Shown in pieces: positions 37,701-51,984 of a stretch of 64,000 nucleotides of DNA. Both the position numbers and the translations under genes were made by a program. The stretch spans positions 66,098,524 to 66,162,523 of the forward strand of contig NC_054538.1 of the NCBI RefSeq assembly GCF_017654505.1, read 5' to 3'. This DNA is from Polyodon spathula. Taxonomy: Eukaryota; Chordata; Actinopteri; Acipenseriformes; Polyodontidae. The notes beneath the pieces are model-generated. The model saw only the letters and a program-made list of their open reading frames with translations. It made no database searches and was not told where the DNA came from. Every line of letters begins with the position of its first letter. Within the stretch, counting starts at the first letter, position 1.

Positions 37701-40700
37701 AGAAAGGGGCACCATCTAATACTGTACCACATTTCCATCTGCCCCATTCAGCCAGTCTGTAAACTGATCAGAAATGAAAAAGTGAACTTAACAATCAAAA
37801 GTGAAAGGTCTAGTGAATCTAAATTAAAATAGTAAAAGGGGCTGTTAAGTATTTAAGGTATGGGTTTCCCACTGATGTTCCTCAACTTTCTCCCTGGGGG
37901 ACCAACCGCTATGTTGTGTAAGAGGAATCTAACTGAACTGATACAACAAGAGCTTCACATAAGATACACCTACCTCCAGATAGAAAAGACTTTCCATTAC
38001 CATTGATTTTGGCTTCAATTAAACCACTGACCTATACAGCTATGATCAAAAGTTTTGCATCACATAGAATTTTAGGTTTGAGACATAATAAAATACAAAT
38101 AAAACTACATGAACATAATTTAGATATTTTATTTAACATCATGTATCAAAGAGATGAATAATGTCAACGTTACCATATTCAGCAAGTTTCATTTGACTTT
38201 ATGAAGCAAAATTAGTTAATTGTATATGGTGATGCAAAACTTTTGGCCATAGCTGTAGTATTCACTAAGCAATGCATAACCTCCACTTAGTCACCCAGCC
38301 AACACTACTACACCTAAAAAAAGAAATGCATTGACTCATTTTCTTCAATCTAAACAAGAAACACTTGAATTGACAACTTATCATGTTTAAAGTTAAAAAA
38401 CAAAACAAAAGAAACATCTTATACATGTATAGATATGAATACAATAATTTTACTTACACAACAAACAGTATATTCTATAACTTAGCTTGATGAGGTACAA
38501 CAAACCACAGGATCTGTTCTTTCTAAAACATGGTGAAGGGAGTCTTTGTCAGTTACTGTAAGTCACGGTAGAACTGCTTGCACAATGCACCACAGTGTTC
38601 TGTACACTGAAGCACATCACTAGGCAACTACTTTATGCTGATCATGCTTTGAAATGTTAGCTTGCGTAGTTCAGGGGGCGTGCAGCAGGGGGCTTCCAAT
38701 TTCCTGTCAATTAGTACCTATTCTCTATTTAAGCCCTGATCACTTGCACCTTCGCTGTATAGTGTTTCGTTTTGAATCCTGACTGGTAGCGGTACGTGTT
38801 ACTCTGCTTAAAAAAAAAATTAAGAAAAAAATTCTAAGAAGATCATTCTTCAAATATATTCTTATATTCGCAAGCTTACCTGCTTCCAAATGGAAAAGCC
38901 TTCTGCCCACGCTGTTTCTCCTGACTCGGACGACTTCCTACCTCCGACTCCTCTACCGGTTCGTCTCTGTTCGACCTCCTGTCCCTCCTCTTCCCGGCTT
39001 CTGACTGCACCAACCTCACCAGCCCACCTTGCTTCCACCCAGCCTTCAGCCAGGCAACCGCGCCGCTTCAAGCGCGGTTCCGCCAGCCAGCCCCAGCCGC
39101 AGCTTCATTATAAAGATTGGATGACACCTAAGCTGCTGAAAGTTCTCTTCACGAAGGCTATCCCCATCCCCGTCTGCGGAGACTGCATGTCCCTGTTTCT
39201 TACTTATTGCAAAGCCTTATCAGCCAAGCCAATTCTTCCCCCACCGTCTGCAATCTTCTGCAGTCAGGCCCTCCCCTTCCACTACTCTCGCAACTCCTGT
39301 CCCGGCTGCGCATATGCAAATCCCTGCTCATGCAGTCCAGCTCCCCCTGCCTGCACAGCCAGTGCAGCCACAGCTTCTGCAGCAGCAGTTACACACTTTG
39401 CCCGTCCCCTCCACCAGCGATTCCCCTCATGTCATGCTTAATCAGCTGCAAACTTGGCTCCAGCCTCTCACAGACTCTCAGCTATACCTCAGCGCTCGTC
39501 TTGACAAACTGGAGAACCCTTCTGCTCCTCCTGCCTTCAGTTCCAGTACTTCTGTTCCTTTTTCCGGTACGTCCTCCTTAGCACCCCCCATTGCTCTCCC
39601 AGAGTTCAACCTTGCCTCAGCCACTGCATCAAGCTCCTCTTCTCCTTGTGCTATTGCCAACCATTTTATTTCCCCAAAAATTTGGAAGCGAATAATTGAA
39701 GGCAAGGACATCAATCTTGTCTCTATTCTCACCGCCACCTCCGAGTTCTTAGATTACAGAGTGGTCAACTAAGGAGACGTTTCAGTCACCCTGAAGTCCT
39801 GCGACCCACAACTTCAAAAAAGCCTTTCCGTGGGAGAATTCGTCCTCGCCTTCTCCATTTATCGTGACATTCTCTGTTCCGTTTATCCACACAGATTGCA
39901 CGAGCTAAATCGGTATCTCTTTCTCGTAATTGAATTATCTGTGCGCTATAGGGGCACTCTATTCTATCAATACCACCGCGCATTCTCAGCCAAAGCTGCT
40001 GCCACCCTTTCAGCTGACAACCGTATCACGGACTGGTCCCGTTCCGACCCAGATCTCTTCACTCGTATCTTCAGCGGCATTCGCGCCAATGCCTGCAGCG
40101 CGTGAACCTCCACAGTGCGCTCCACCTATTTATGCCCTAAGACAGCAGCTAGCTCTCTTCAACCCAATCGGGGGTCTAACGAGCTCCCCTTTGCAGAAGT
40201 CTCAGACACTGGGTACCTCTCCCTCTCTATCTTCTTTCGTGTCCTGGTCCTCCGTGACCATCTTCCTGCCGAGGGGCGGCTCCCCGAGTCATAACCCTTC
40301 TTTGTGTTTTCGGTTACTGGGTCCTTTGCCCCTGGGTTGTGCCGGCATCGCCGCCATCAATCAGTGACCACTTTCTGTATCCTGTCTTCGGTTGCTGGGA
40401 CCTTCGCCCCTGGGCCTCGTGTCGGCATCGCCTCCCTCAGTCAGTGACCATCTTTCTATCCGGTTTTGGTTGCTGGGTCCTTCGCCCCTGGGTTGTGTCG
40501 GCATCGCTGCCCTCAGTTAGTGACCACCTTCTATCCTAGCTTCCATGTCCAGCTTTGCTGGTCTGCTACTAGAGTGGGCCTCGCCTGCTCTTCTATCCTA
40601 GGTCTGGTCCTTTCTAGCCGGCACTCTGCCCTACTTACCGCGCCCTTCTGCTTCTTCTGCCTTATCCTTACACCCCCAGCTCACCCCCCTTGAAATGTCA

Positions 40701-42242
40701 AGGTATTCTGGCACTGACTGCTTACAGCAAACAAAAATGAAGAGGCTTACTTCCCAAAACTACCAGAATTTTCAGAGTATAACTTGCATCGTTTTCAAAT
40801 TTTTGTTTTTACTTTGAATTCTTTCATCTGCAATCATTCTATTTTCAGCCTCTCACTGTGGGATTTACAGATTCCATGGGAGAACTCCTGCTGGTGATGC
40901 CTGTCTCCACTCCACCAGGATGTATGAATCTGGGTGCTGAAGTCTAGTCTCCATGGTGATACGCTCTCTAAGAAAATAGAATTTACCTACGGACTAGCTT
41001 ACAGCTGGCTTCTATGAGCCCTATTTGTCAGGGGTTGAATGAAAGTGAATATGACATTTTTCACTTCTAGGTATGATATTGCAGGCCAGGTTAGTGCTTG
41101 AAACCCATTATCTGCAGCCCACAAAGAGGGGAACAGAATACTAAAATGATGTCCTGTTCATCTGTCTGACCAACTGTCTTTCACACTACATAACACACAC
41201 ACACTAAGTAGGTAATGGAGGTCATTGTCACACAGGTAGACTAAGATATAATCGGCATGTGGGATACCTTTGATTTTTGACCTATCGATCACGCTCACAG
41301 AATACCAACCCGATTCTCAGTTTTTTACGTTTTCATGACAGAAGTTGAAATTGCTAGTTTACGGCTTTCACAGAGTACCATTGACCAAGAACCAAAACCA
41401 CTGATCCAACAATGTCCAGCTACGAAGTCTCATAAATTGGAGTCACACACACACACTTCCTTGCATTCCTATACTTGTGAGGAGTTCTCACTGACTCTCA
41501 CTACATTTTTATTTACTATTTCTAACTTCAGTCAGACAAAACTCCACACAGGGTGAAAGTTTACAACAAGCTAAATATTTTGGCACTTTTAGTCTTTTTT
41601 TTAAATATTTTTTAAAGGCATATTTAGTTCTTAAAAAGGTGTTTTACAAGTTGGGGACGTCCCCACAAAGTCGTTTTTTCAGGCGTTACTATCTTTGTTG
41701 GGATATTTTCTCAAATTTTGTCGTCCCCCCCCACACACATTTATAGTGTTCAATATATATATATATACATATTACACTGCACTGATACAAGGCGAAACAT
41801 GTCTGCAGTTACTGTACTTTGACTTTTAAAACGCTGTGAATGTAGAAGCCTTTTGGCAACTTTCATGTGATTTGGTTGGCTTTTGTAATGTTCAAATTAG
41901 TAAATATCGACCTAAACATATATTTAATGACAAAAACATTATTTAAAGTATATTTGCTGCCTTATATAATCAATATTTTTATTATTATTTTTCCTACATA
42001 GTATCCCTAATAATTGTATAATAATTTGGTTTGCAACTTTCGACACTGAATAAAAATATTAAAACACGATTTCAAAATGTATTTAAAAATACATTTGCAA
42101 TAGTAAGTATATAGACTTTTGTAAAAGTCACCTTGTGTTTTATCTGGATTTAAGTCTACCATAACACCTAGCATAAATTATCTACTCAATATAAATCTCC
42201 TATGATGATAAATGATTAATGAGAAGCATTTTGGTAAATAAT

Positions 42243-42279
<37 letters not shown>

Positions 42280-45200
42280 TATTATATATATTATATATAT
42301 ATATTTATTAATTTTAATATAAAAATAAGTTTTCATATAATTCATGTACGATGCTTACGTACATTCTACAACAAGAAGAGTCATAGTACCAACACATACT
42401 CAATATTTCAAGTCTATTATTTGTAAAATTGATTACTGTCGGTAAATACAATGTAGCCCTTTTCTGTACTGTATAGCTAGTCAAAAGTGAAACTGAAAAT
42501 TTAGTAAAAATACTAATAATAAATTCTCAGTTGTGGTACAATAATAATATTTAAAAAATAACAATATAATGCATACAATCAGTGTCCTACAAAGTACAGT
42601 ATCTAGTATTATTTCTGTTAATTACAGGGACTACTGGACTGTGGGTGAGAGGGAGAAGAGGTCAGGGAATGTAAATTGTGTAAATGCAGTACACCCTCGC
42701 TATAACGCCCTTCATTATAACGAACCTTCAGCTATAACGAACCTGGCCCCTTGACCCAAAATAATAATAAAAAAAAATTAAATAAAAAAAGATAATATAA
42801 ACACACGCTGTCAACATCCCGGTCTGTACGCACAGGACACCACCTCGCAGTGAAGTCAGCTCTTTTGTCTTAATAAAAACATGCGCTGTGTAACTAGGCC
42901 TCCGAAACAAAAATCATTTTATGTTGCAACAAAGCTGGAAACTATCTTGATTGTTTGAAAGAAGCAGTAACGCAGGCATGTCTCTATCATGAATAAAAAG
43001 CACTGTTTTTTGGCTTCTTCATCAACCATGGGGCAAAGCAAAAAACCAACAACAAATATAAATTTTTCATGTCAAACTTTTAATTTGGAATACGCTCAGT
43101 TTGGGATTCTTGCATGTTGGATTAAGATTTGGTCCACTTTGAAACGATTCATGTCGGAAATTGATTTTGAAATAAAGTTCAGCTTCAATTTGGGATTTTT
43201 GCATTTTGTACTGTGTTTTAATTATTTAACGAATAGGATAAAGGCAGAATGCTGCATACATGAGACAAACAGGTACATGTTTTCTTATTTTATTCACAAT
43301 ATCATCTCATTAACTTACTCCAACAGTTTATCGTTCATTTTGCTATAACGAACCTTGATACAATGAACAAAAGGCTTGGACACCAGCAGGTTTGTTATAG
43401 CGAGGGTGTATTGTAGTTAGGGTTAAAATGTGAGGGTGCTTGTGTATGTGAGTGTGCGTGTTCTGTTCTCTGTCTGTCTCTTCCCTCTTGCCTCTCCCCA
43501 TATCGGCTGTCAGTGAAGGGGTGGTGATGTGTGTGTGCTGCCTCTGTGCTGTATCGAATTGGTTAGGAAAATATGCAAATGAGGGTATGCGAGAGTGCCC
43601 AGTGAGAGCCTGAGGCGGCAGTATTTAGGAGGGAGTGCCGCTGCCAAAAGCGTGGTTCGGTTACTGAGATTTTGTGACTATTAAAAGAGCATTTTTTTTA
43701 TAGATGGTACTTTTAAGTACCAACTGAACCACAACACAGGCCTGGTCTCCAGTTATTGCCACCGTCAACACTGTGTCACCTTCCGATAGAACCCACAGCA
43801 CCCTCCACGCTACAGTATATATACACAGTATTTAATTTAACTGATCGAGCTGTCTGTAACACTGCACATGGTGAACATGCATACTGCCTTGATTTTGTAC
43901 CAATCTTCACCAAGGTTTTATTTTATTATTCAATCCTAGCCTCCTATATACATTTCGAATGGCAATTTCCTATAATCTTTCAGTTACTGTGTGCATATTA
44001 CCCTCTGTACAGTAAGTGCCTGCTCTGGTTTTCATATGAGGTAATGGATGCAGATACTGGAATACATGATTCTAGCTTCAGCATGGCTTCTTTTCTTTAA
44101 CTGGTCAATTCAATCTAATTCTGCTGATTAAAAGATTATTTATCTACTGTATTTAAATTGGGGGGAAATGAATGAGCTACAACACATTCTGAATTCTAGG
44201 GATTTATTTTTTTTAAATACATTTACATAATCTCATTAAAATACCACTGGAACACCCCACCCACCCACCGTGACACAGTCACAGAACTGACTGCTTGATA
44301 GGAAATGCAGAGGCTGTAGAAAAACACGACCAATATTGTTGATTTGTCATCATGCAATTATCTGAGGAAGAAGACTTTCTGTAAATGCTGTTGACAGTGA
44401 TCTACTACCACAGTTTCTTTATTAAACATGACAAACATTCACAAGTGCAGGACCAGTACTAGATGGAGAATATACTCTACTCCTGGATGATAAACACACA
44501 AGGAAATGTATTGCAATTGCTGCAAATATTTTGTAAATCCAGAGGCTACATATCATTTAACTGACTTTTTAAAAATTAAAAATAATACATTAAAAAAAGT
44601 AAAGACCAAAGCATTTGTCCTATAATGGCATAATCAGATAATCAATTTAGTGTACGCGCTAGTATAAAATCTGAGACACACCCAATCTCCTTGTACTGTT
44701 AGTGTGCCCTGCAGTTATTGCTTAAAGATATTATGAGATGCATGTAAATATATGAAGGATAATAAATAATACCCACAATATTCAAATCAGACAATTATTT
44801 GTGTACAAGTGGTCACTAAAAGTTAATAATTAATTAATTATAAATAATACCTTTTGCAAGAATCATAACCTCCCATCATCCAAGTGACTACGAAAGGAAT
44901 ACATTTCACCTGTGCTAGAAGGGTTACTTTTCCAAATTGAAGAACAGAGAACCTGTTACATCACAATGTAATGATACAGAGTTGGAACTCCTCTACAAAG
45001 GGAAATCCTGAGCACCAGATCAGAAGAACTAGTCAGAACCTCTTCACATTCTGAGGTTTCTTAGCACAGAGATACTCAGTAATTCAAACCGACAGCACTA
45101 CAGCATGGCCATGCAGTCTAATGGGATATTAACACATGTAACTGGGTAGGTACAAGGTTGATAATTTCCAGCCATGCAAATTAAGCACTTGTTTATAATA

Positions 45201-48200
45201 AGCATCACTGGTTTAATTATGAATTGTACTCCAGGAGGAAAGTTATTAATCCTGAAACATCCGCTGACATCCTTTAGGAATAGTGCTAAGGTTATAAATG
45301 GGGGAACTGAGTTTGTCTCCAAGCTTTGGTTCTTTGAAGATGTTTTGTGATTGCTTATTTGTTTATTTGTTTGTTTAATTATAGCATATAATAGAATACC
45401 TATGCAAAGCAAGTTCTAAACTGAGACCCTTGGAGAAAAGCGTTCCATCTCAAGTCAATGAAGCAATCCCAGTCAGTTAAATTATGTTAATATCTGTTCC
45501 CAGAGCACACACAGTACAGAGCCATGGATTTAAAAACCAGAGCATGTATATCAGTAAACGTCACTTGCTACTACTATAGTTAATCTAATTACCTCGAGTG
45601 AAAGCAAACTTTATTATATGTACCAATACATTTGGGTTTGTTTAGATTTATTTCCACCATGTTTTCTTATCACTTACATAATGCCAAGTCATGTTGTTTG
45701 CTTGTTTTTTGTTTATTTTATTCTTCATCTGTGTACTTGAAACAAACATCATTGCTCAAGCACTTAATTTATTACTAGTACTCAAAATGTCACTTATATG
45801 AAACTAAGTTAAATGCATTTCAAAACTGCATGAATACTGCTTTCAAGTGAGAGCAATTATAACAAGGAAGGAGGTTTTAATTGGTGTAACAAAAATATTG
45901 ACACTGGGGTGGGTTTTATCCTCGGTCAATCCAGCACTTCAGTGGCACATGCTGTTTTAGGCGTGGTATGATATCCAGTCCATGTGAGTCCATTAAGAGA
46001 GTTAATGACTAGCATTTTTACTGACGTTTCTTACATCTTTGAATAAAATGGCATCTCTGATCAAAGGAACATTCTTTGTACATAGCTCTGTACTTGGATT
46101 TTGGACTGAACAGACTGCAATGCTATAGTGTTTCTTTCTATGCTGATGATGCCCAGATCTTCCTCTCCTTTCCCCCCTCTGACTCCCACATCTCCTCCTG
46201 TATCTCTACCTGCCTCTCGGCCATCTCCTCCTGGATGTACTTGCATCATCTTAAACTCAGCCTCTCCAAATCAGACCGCCTTTACTTCCCCCCTCTTCCT
46301 CCCCCACCTCTAATCTCTCTATCTCAATTCCTCTTGAATCCACCACCCTCTCCCTCTCCTCATCCAGCAAGAACCTTGGTGTTACTCTCAACCCCTCCCT
46401 CTCCTACTCCTACTCTCAGCACAACTCGACTGTGACATGCTCCTGTCACTTTTTCCTCAGCAACATATGCAGAATTTACCCCTTCCTCACCAACTACTCC
46501 ACACAGCTCCTAGTTCAGGCTCTGGTACTGTCCCGCCTTGACTACGGCAACTCCCTCCTGGCCAGCCTCCCTGCTTCCACTATCTATCCACTCCAGCTCA
46601 TCCAAAACTCTGCTGCTCACCTTGTCTTTTCCCTTTCTCATTTCTCCCACGCTACTCTGCTCCCTCCATTGGCTCCCTCTTGCATCCAATTCAACTCTTC
46701 TACTCGCCTATCACTTTCGTGACCATTCTGCTCCCTCCTATCTCCAGACTATTATTTCTCCATGCACCCCCCCACCTCTCCCCCTGACCACCTTCCGGCG
46801 CCTCCTTAAGACACATCTGTTCAGACAGCACCTGTAAACCTCACAACTCTCGACTATACTGGACTATATGGTACCCAGATGCATCAGTACTTGCATCACC
46901 TTGTGCTTGCTCTGACCTGCTCCACACTTTGTTGTATTCTACTACTGCTCTCAATCAAAATTATACTTTCTGTATCCTGTACTTGATTTTACTTCTAAAG
47001 GTAACCGTATTCACTGTTTTTTTTTTGTAATTGCTCTTATTTGAAATCATTTTTCTTCATTTATTGTACTTACTACTTGCTCTTAATATAATTTACTCTT
47101 ACAAGCAAATAATTTTATTGTAAGTTTAACTGCTCTTAGTCGAAATCGCTCTTAAACGTAATTATTTACTGTATTTATACTCTCATTTGATTTTGCTCTT
47201 ATTTACTATTGACCATATTGTATTTTATAACTGCTCCTATCTGTAATGTGACATTTTGTAATGTGATAGTTTGTAACAACTGTAAGCCACCCTGGATAAG
47301 GGCGTCTGCTAAGAAATAAATAACAATAATGCTGGAAGTTTAAAAAATAAATAAATAAGAACGACTAATTGTCTATAAACATAGGTTACTATAAAGCAGA
47401 CATAGCTTGAATTTGAGGTTCCATTTTCTAAAATGTTTTTGTTGACTTTATTTTCTTTCCACATTCACCTGGAATTGTTCTTTGTTTAGATTTTGTACCG
47501 AGCAGACTGGAATACTGGAATGTTAATTATTTATTTTTAAGTGGAATCAGCACAAATATGGACATTGTGTTCCAACAGATTTCTTGTCAGTGGGCTTCGC
47601 ATTCCCCAATCTTCCCAATACTAGTGTGGTGACTTTTTCACTTGAAATTGTTCTGAACGATTCTGGACTGAACGTCCGTTTATGTTTAGATTTGTTTGTA
47701 TGTTGGAGCTACTGCACTAAAGTAAAGGACCCCTGAGACACACTTCAAACAGGTAGGCCAGGCATCTCTTTGTAACAATTTAATATAAAGTGTGTGTGAA
47801 TAAGAGAATTTGAATATGTTACGTTAATTAGTAACACTTGACTGCACAAGTAGTATTAGATGGATGAACCTCCATCCACAGTTTTACACAGTTTATGGGT
47901 AGAGTTGGTTGTGATTTTATGACTCTCAGTCCCTTACACATAATGCACCAATGCTTTGAACAAATTGCTTTCTGTAGAACTGCCTTCCTTTGGGACCTCA
48001 GCGACAGTACTGTTTCTTTATTCCAATCACATACGACCCTTTCAGACCTAACATTGTCCAGTAGGGAGACTTGCTACTGTGTTTGAAGTCATAAGAAGTT
48101 GTAAGAAACATTACCTTGGTTTGAGCTGTTGGATGGGAAGCGGTCCGTTTCTTTCAAGGTTCGAAAATGAACCCGCTTGCTGGCTTGACTCTCCCCATAC

Positions 48201-51200
48201 AGCCCAATGGACTGGACCTGGACGATGTAATCTGTGTCTTCATCCAGATCCCAGAGGACACAGGCGCGGTTCGTCGTGTTGATTTCCCTGATGAACCTCT
48301 GCATCTGTCCATCTTGCCTCTATAAAAGAATTTATAAATTACATTAACAGGCCAAGATTAATAAAAAAGTCACATGTGATTTTGTATCTATAATGACTGT
48401 GCAACCTCAGGTGTTGTTGCACAGCAGTGTAGTTAGAGTTTTAAAGTGTTACCTTTTAACCGAAAGTTGCCAATAAGCGAAAAGCACCCGTTTTCCAGTG
48501 TATTTATATGGAACAATGATATATACTGTAGTTGTACAAATATGGCACTGAAATACATGTGTTTTAAATGTTAGTGTTAAAAAAGAAAGATGAAACATGA
48601 AATACCTAAACATAGGTACACGCGTGTGTAAAACAAAACAAAGAGTAGGCTTAAAAATTGTTTGCTACAATTGTCCTTGCAATGAGTAAAGCGAGCACAA
48701 TTTTTTTTTTTGTACTTAATCAATTTCAAAGAACACACTTTTAAAATAAGAAATTGTCCAACGTTGTCTGCTTTTTATAATGTACCACCTCCTGCTGTAA
48801 ATCCATCTCAATTTTGCGCGCAGCTTCGTAGCCAGTTTCAAAGTCATGATTCTGCCTCAGTCCGTTATAAAAGCTGCATGAAGTATGCACATAAATCATG
48901 CAAGTGCGCTCTGTAGCACTGGCAACTAGTAATAAAGTTGTCAATAAGCGAGGTGCAGTTGCTAATATCAGAATTACATCAACATTAGAGTCTATGGGAA
49001 AGTCTATCAGAAAATGTTGTTAATAACTGAAAGTTGTCTTTATCAGTTATATAATTAATAATTAACAGCAATTTTTGAGTGTGTGACCAACCTCGTCTCT
49101 ACGAGCATCATCGAGCAGGGAATATATACCAATTATAAATCAATTATTTTCTGTTTTATATTTGTAATTAATTTAGAACAATTTGTAGATTTTATTTTTC
49201 ACTTTGACATTATGGACTTTTTTTGTGTTGATTAGTGGTTATAGCTGTAACACAATAAAATGTGGAAATGTCCAAGGGGGGTGAATACTTTTGAGAGCCA
49301 CTATATTATATATTATATATAAAAATAAAGTGACGTACAGTAGCTGGCTATTCCATGTATAATTGCAATATATTTTATTTTCCCAATGGTGTAACTGTTT
49401 TCAACCTTTTAACCACATTCAAATGTATCTCTGGGACTCATCTACCATATTTGTAGGTCCCTCATGCATCCTCATTATTATTTCAGCTCTATGTAATCCA
49501 CTTAGTTTGTATTTATTCATCTTTCTTCTAGCTTTCATCTGTCCCTCTTGAATTCCTCCCACTTCTAGAATTCTTCAGCCGATTTGTAAATATGTTTCTT
49601 CCAGATTTTTCTGCAGTTGAAATCACTGCTATTCCAGTCACGCTTTTAGAAATGATTTGCACAGGACAGCTTGCTTTAAGTGGGGTCCTGCACTTGCCCA
49701 TCTGAAGCACAGGTAGGTTCATTTTGTGGTGGATCAATCAAGGGGCAATCTAACCAGGATCCCCTGACTTCTTACTTTAACCACTCTGTCTCCTACAATA
49801 GTGTAAGTCTGGGAGGCTTCAAATAGTTTAAAGCACACTTTTGGTGTACATAAACATTTTAAGGTAAGCTTTAAAATGTGTATTTGCTTTATTGTTTTAT
49901 TTATTTAATTTTTCCAATACTTATTAACAGCTATTGGTTAATATACAGGGTAAGTCAGGTACTTAGGCATATTTGTTATTATTGGTTGCCTCTCTGTTTC
50001 TTTAATGAATTTGAATTTAGTTGAGAACTTCATTATCGGCATAATATATTATATTGTCACTAATGCCTGACTTACGGGATGCCCTGTATGCTCATAAGTG
50101 TGCCTTTGTCTACTATAATTTATACTTAAACATACTGTACTGTAACAGCAAAGAAAATGAACTGTTCCAAAGGGCTTACCTGCTGAGAGATGGCATAGCC
50201 GATGATGACGTCTCCCTCTGGGACATCCCAGGAAACAGTGGCAGCATTAGCTTTCAGCTGGGTGACAGTAACGTTGACAGGAGCTGGTGGCCTATCTGTA
50301 GTGGGAAAGATGTAATCAGATACATTGACAGAGTTATCGGAAGTCCACCCCGTCTCTCTATATGCATTTCTCAAGGACCTGTCGAGTTTTTCGCAATTCC
50401 TGACACAATCCTGACATACCCATCCATCACAGAGTCACTATGTAGTCAGTGGCAGTCCTTCTAATACATCAACTGAACATCATCTTATTAATTATAGACA
50501 CTTTAAGGAAGCCACATTTCTCAATAAAAGCATCTGTTTTCTTCTTTTTTTATGACATTTGTATTTATTATACAAATTACAGTAGAGTTAAAAAAAACAA
50601 AAAAACAAGGAACCTAATGAGTGAGGAAATGAATCACTAGCTTATTTTAAAACACCCTCTATTTACACATGTGATTTTGTATCTATAATTACTGTGTAAC
50701 CTGAGATTGCAGATTGAGGTGAGATTGCACTGTGATTGTAGTGTAGTTAGAGAGTAGTCATTACTTTTGTATTCCTGAGATAATTTAATTTATCTTGCGT
50801 TCGACAAAACGACTTGTACTGTCGAGATCCTGGGATAAATGCTCTCATGATAATGCAATAACAGATTGGTAATATTGAGATCCTGAGATAGATTATCTTG
50901 TGATCTTGACATACAAAGATTTTTTTTCTCAATGGCCTCAACACTATTCCATGTACAACTGCATAAAAAAAAAATCTCCCCTATTCACAATTATATTTCA
51001 AAAACCACTAATAGAGAAATCTGATCTCTCATTTATGATGGAGGAGGCTTATTTTAATATAGACTTAAATCTAACTTAAACTGTGACAAAGTCAGCGAAT
51101 AATTCAACATTAAACATTTTCTTTAAAAATGTAACTGCCAGTAGCAGTGTTGAAGCTTAATTTTCACTTTTTAATATCAAAAGATTAAACACATAGAAGA

Positions 51201-51938
51201 ATAATTGAAAATCGTGCTTTAACCTAACTCTTATCTGTGACTGTAACCATTATAATCATTGACTCTGTACGAAAAACGAAAACAGTTTTAAGTTGTGGCT
51301 CTAACTGTAGGGTCCGTATTTGATTTTGTTGAGCCAGCAGTATTTTGGGCAGCTATTATTTGTGACTGACCCCATAAACTGGGTATAAGACCTGTTTCAA
51401 TATGCCAGTGAAGCCTTTGAAGAAAAACAGTGCTCATTCTAGTGCACATTTACTATGGTTTATTAATGCACAACTTGTATTATAATGTGTAAACCTCATA
51501 CATGTATTCAAATTATATTATATTTTACAACTGGCTAAGTTGAGTGTATTGTAACCTATAATACCAATGCAGTTAGAATTATTTTTAAAATAATTTAAAT
51601 TTAAGTACTTCTTATTATAAACGAAACAATGTCTTACTTTTTCTTTTTAGGATGTTAAAAGGAGTATAAAGGTCAGAGTTACATCACCTCATGCTAACAG
51701 ATTGCAATAAAATACAATGTACATACTGTATATTCTATATAGTCATGGTCTCTGCTAACCCTTCACTGAGGTGCTCCCAAGGTTTGATGACATGTTCTGT
51801 GCTTTCCCCCCACTCTTTACAGCTGAACGAGAAATAAGCTAGCCCTCTGGTAATGGTAAGTGAAGATTCCCTTGAAAATTTTCTAAGATATAGTTTATCA
51901 AATACTGGAAAAAAAAATAATATAAATAGATATATATA

Positions 51939-51984
<46 letters not shown>

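Larger units (their letters stand above)
38660..40720 (+). mobile_element. DIRS-like retroelement, gag part with tandem array
   Basis: A GC-rich, CpG-containing island in AT-rich intron. It begins with a leader GGGCGTGCAGCAGGGGGCTT and TTCTCTATTTAAGCCCTG (TATA-like), then a gag-like reading frame (38890-40105) and a tandem array (40254-40540). No reverse transcriptase, RNase H or tyrosine recombinase follows, so it is 3'-deleted or non-autonomous. The base composition differs sharply from the flanks, which suggests a young insertion. Confidence 0.75.
20305..48114 (-). other. fndc4: FNDC4 intron 3 (27.8 kb)
   Basis: 27,810 bases, phase 1, interrupting the gene between the FNIII domain and the stalk. 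It carries most of the transposons listed below. No host exon was recognised within it. Confidence 0.85.

Noticed and set aside
39478..39738. Minus-strand open frames over the DIRS-like element
   Set aside because: They are shadows of the GC-rich plus-strand gag-like frame.
42989..43348. 119-codon frame inside the Tigger-type MITE as a transposase
   Set aside because: No helix-turn-helix or DDE motif. It reads as AT-rich filler with aromatic residues.
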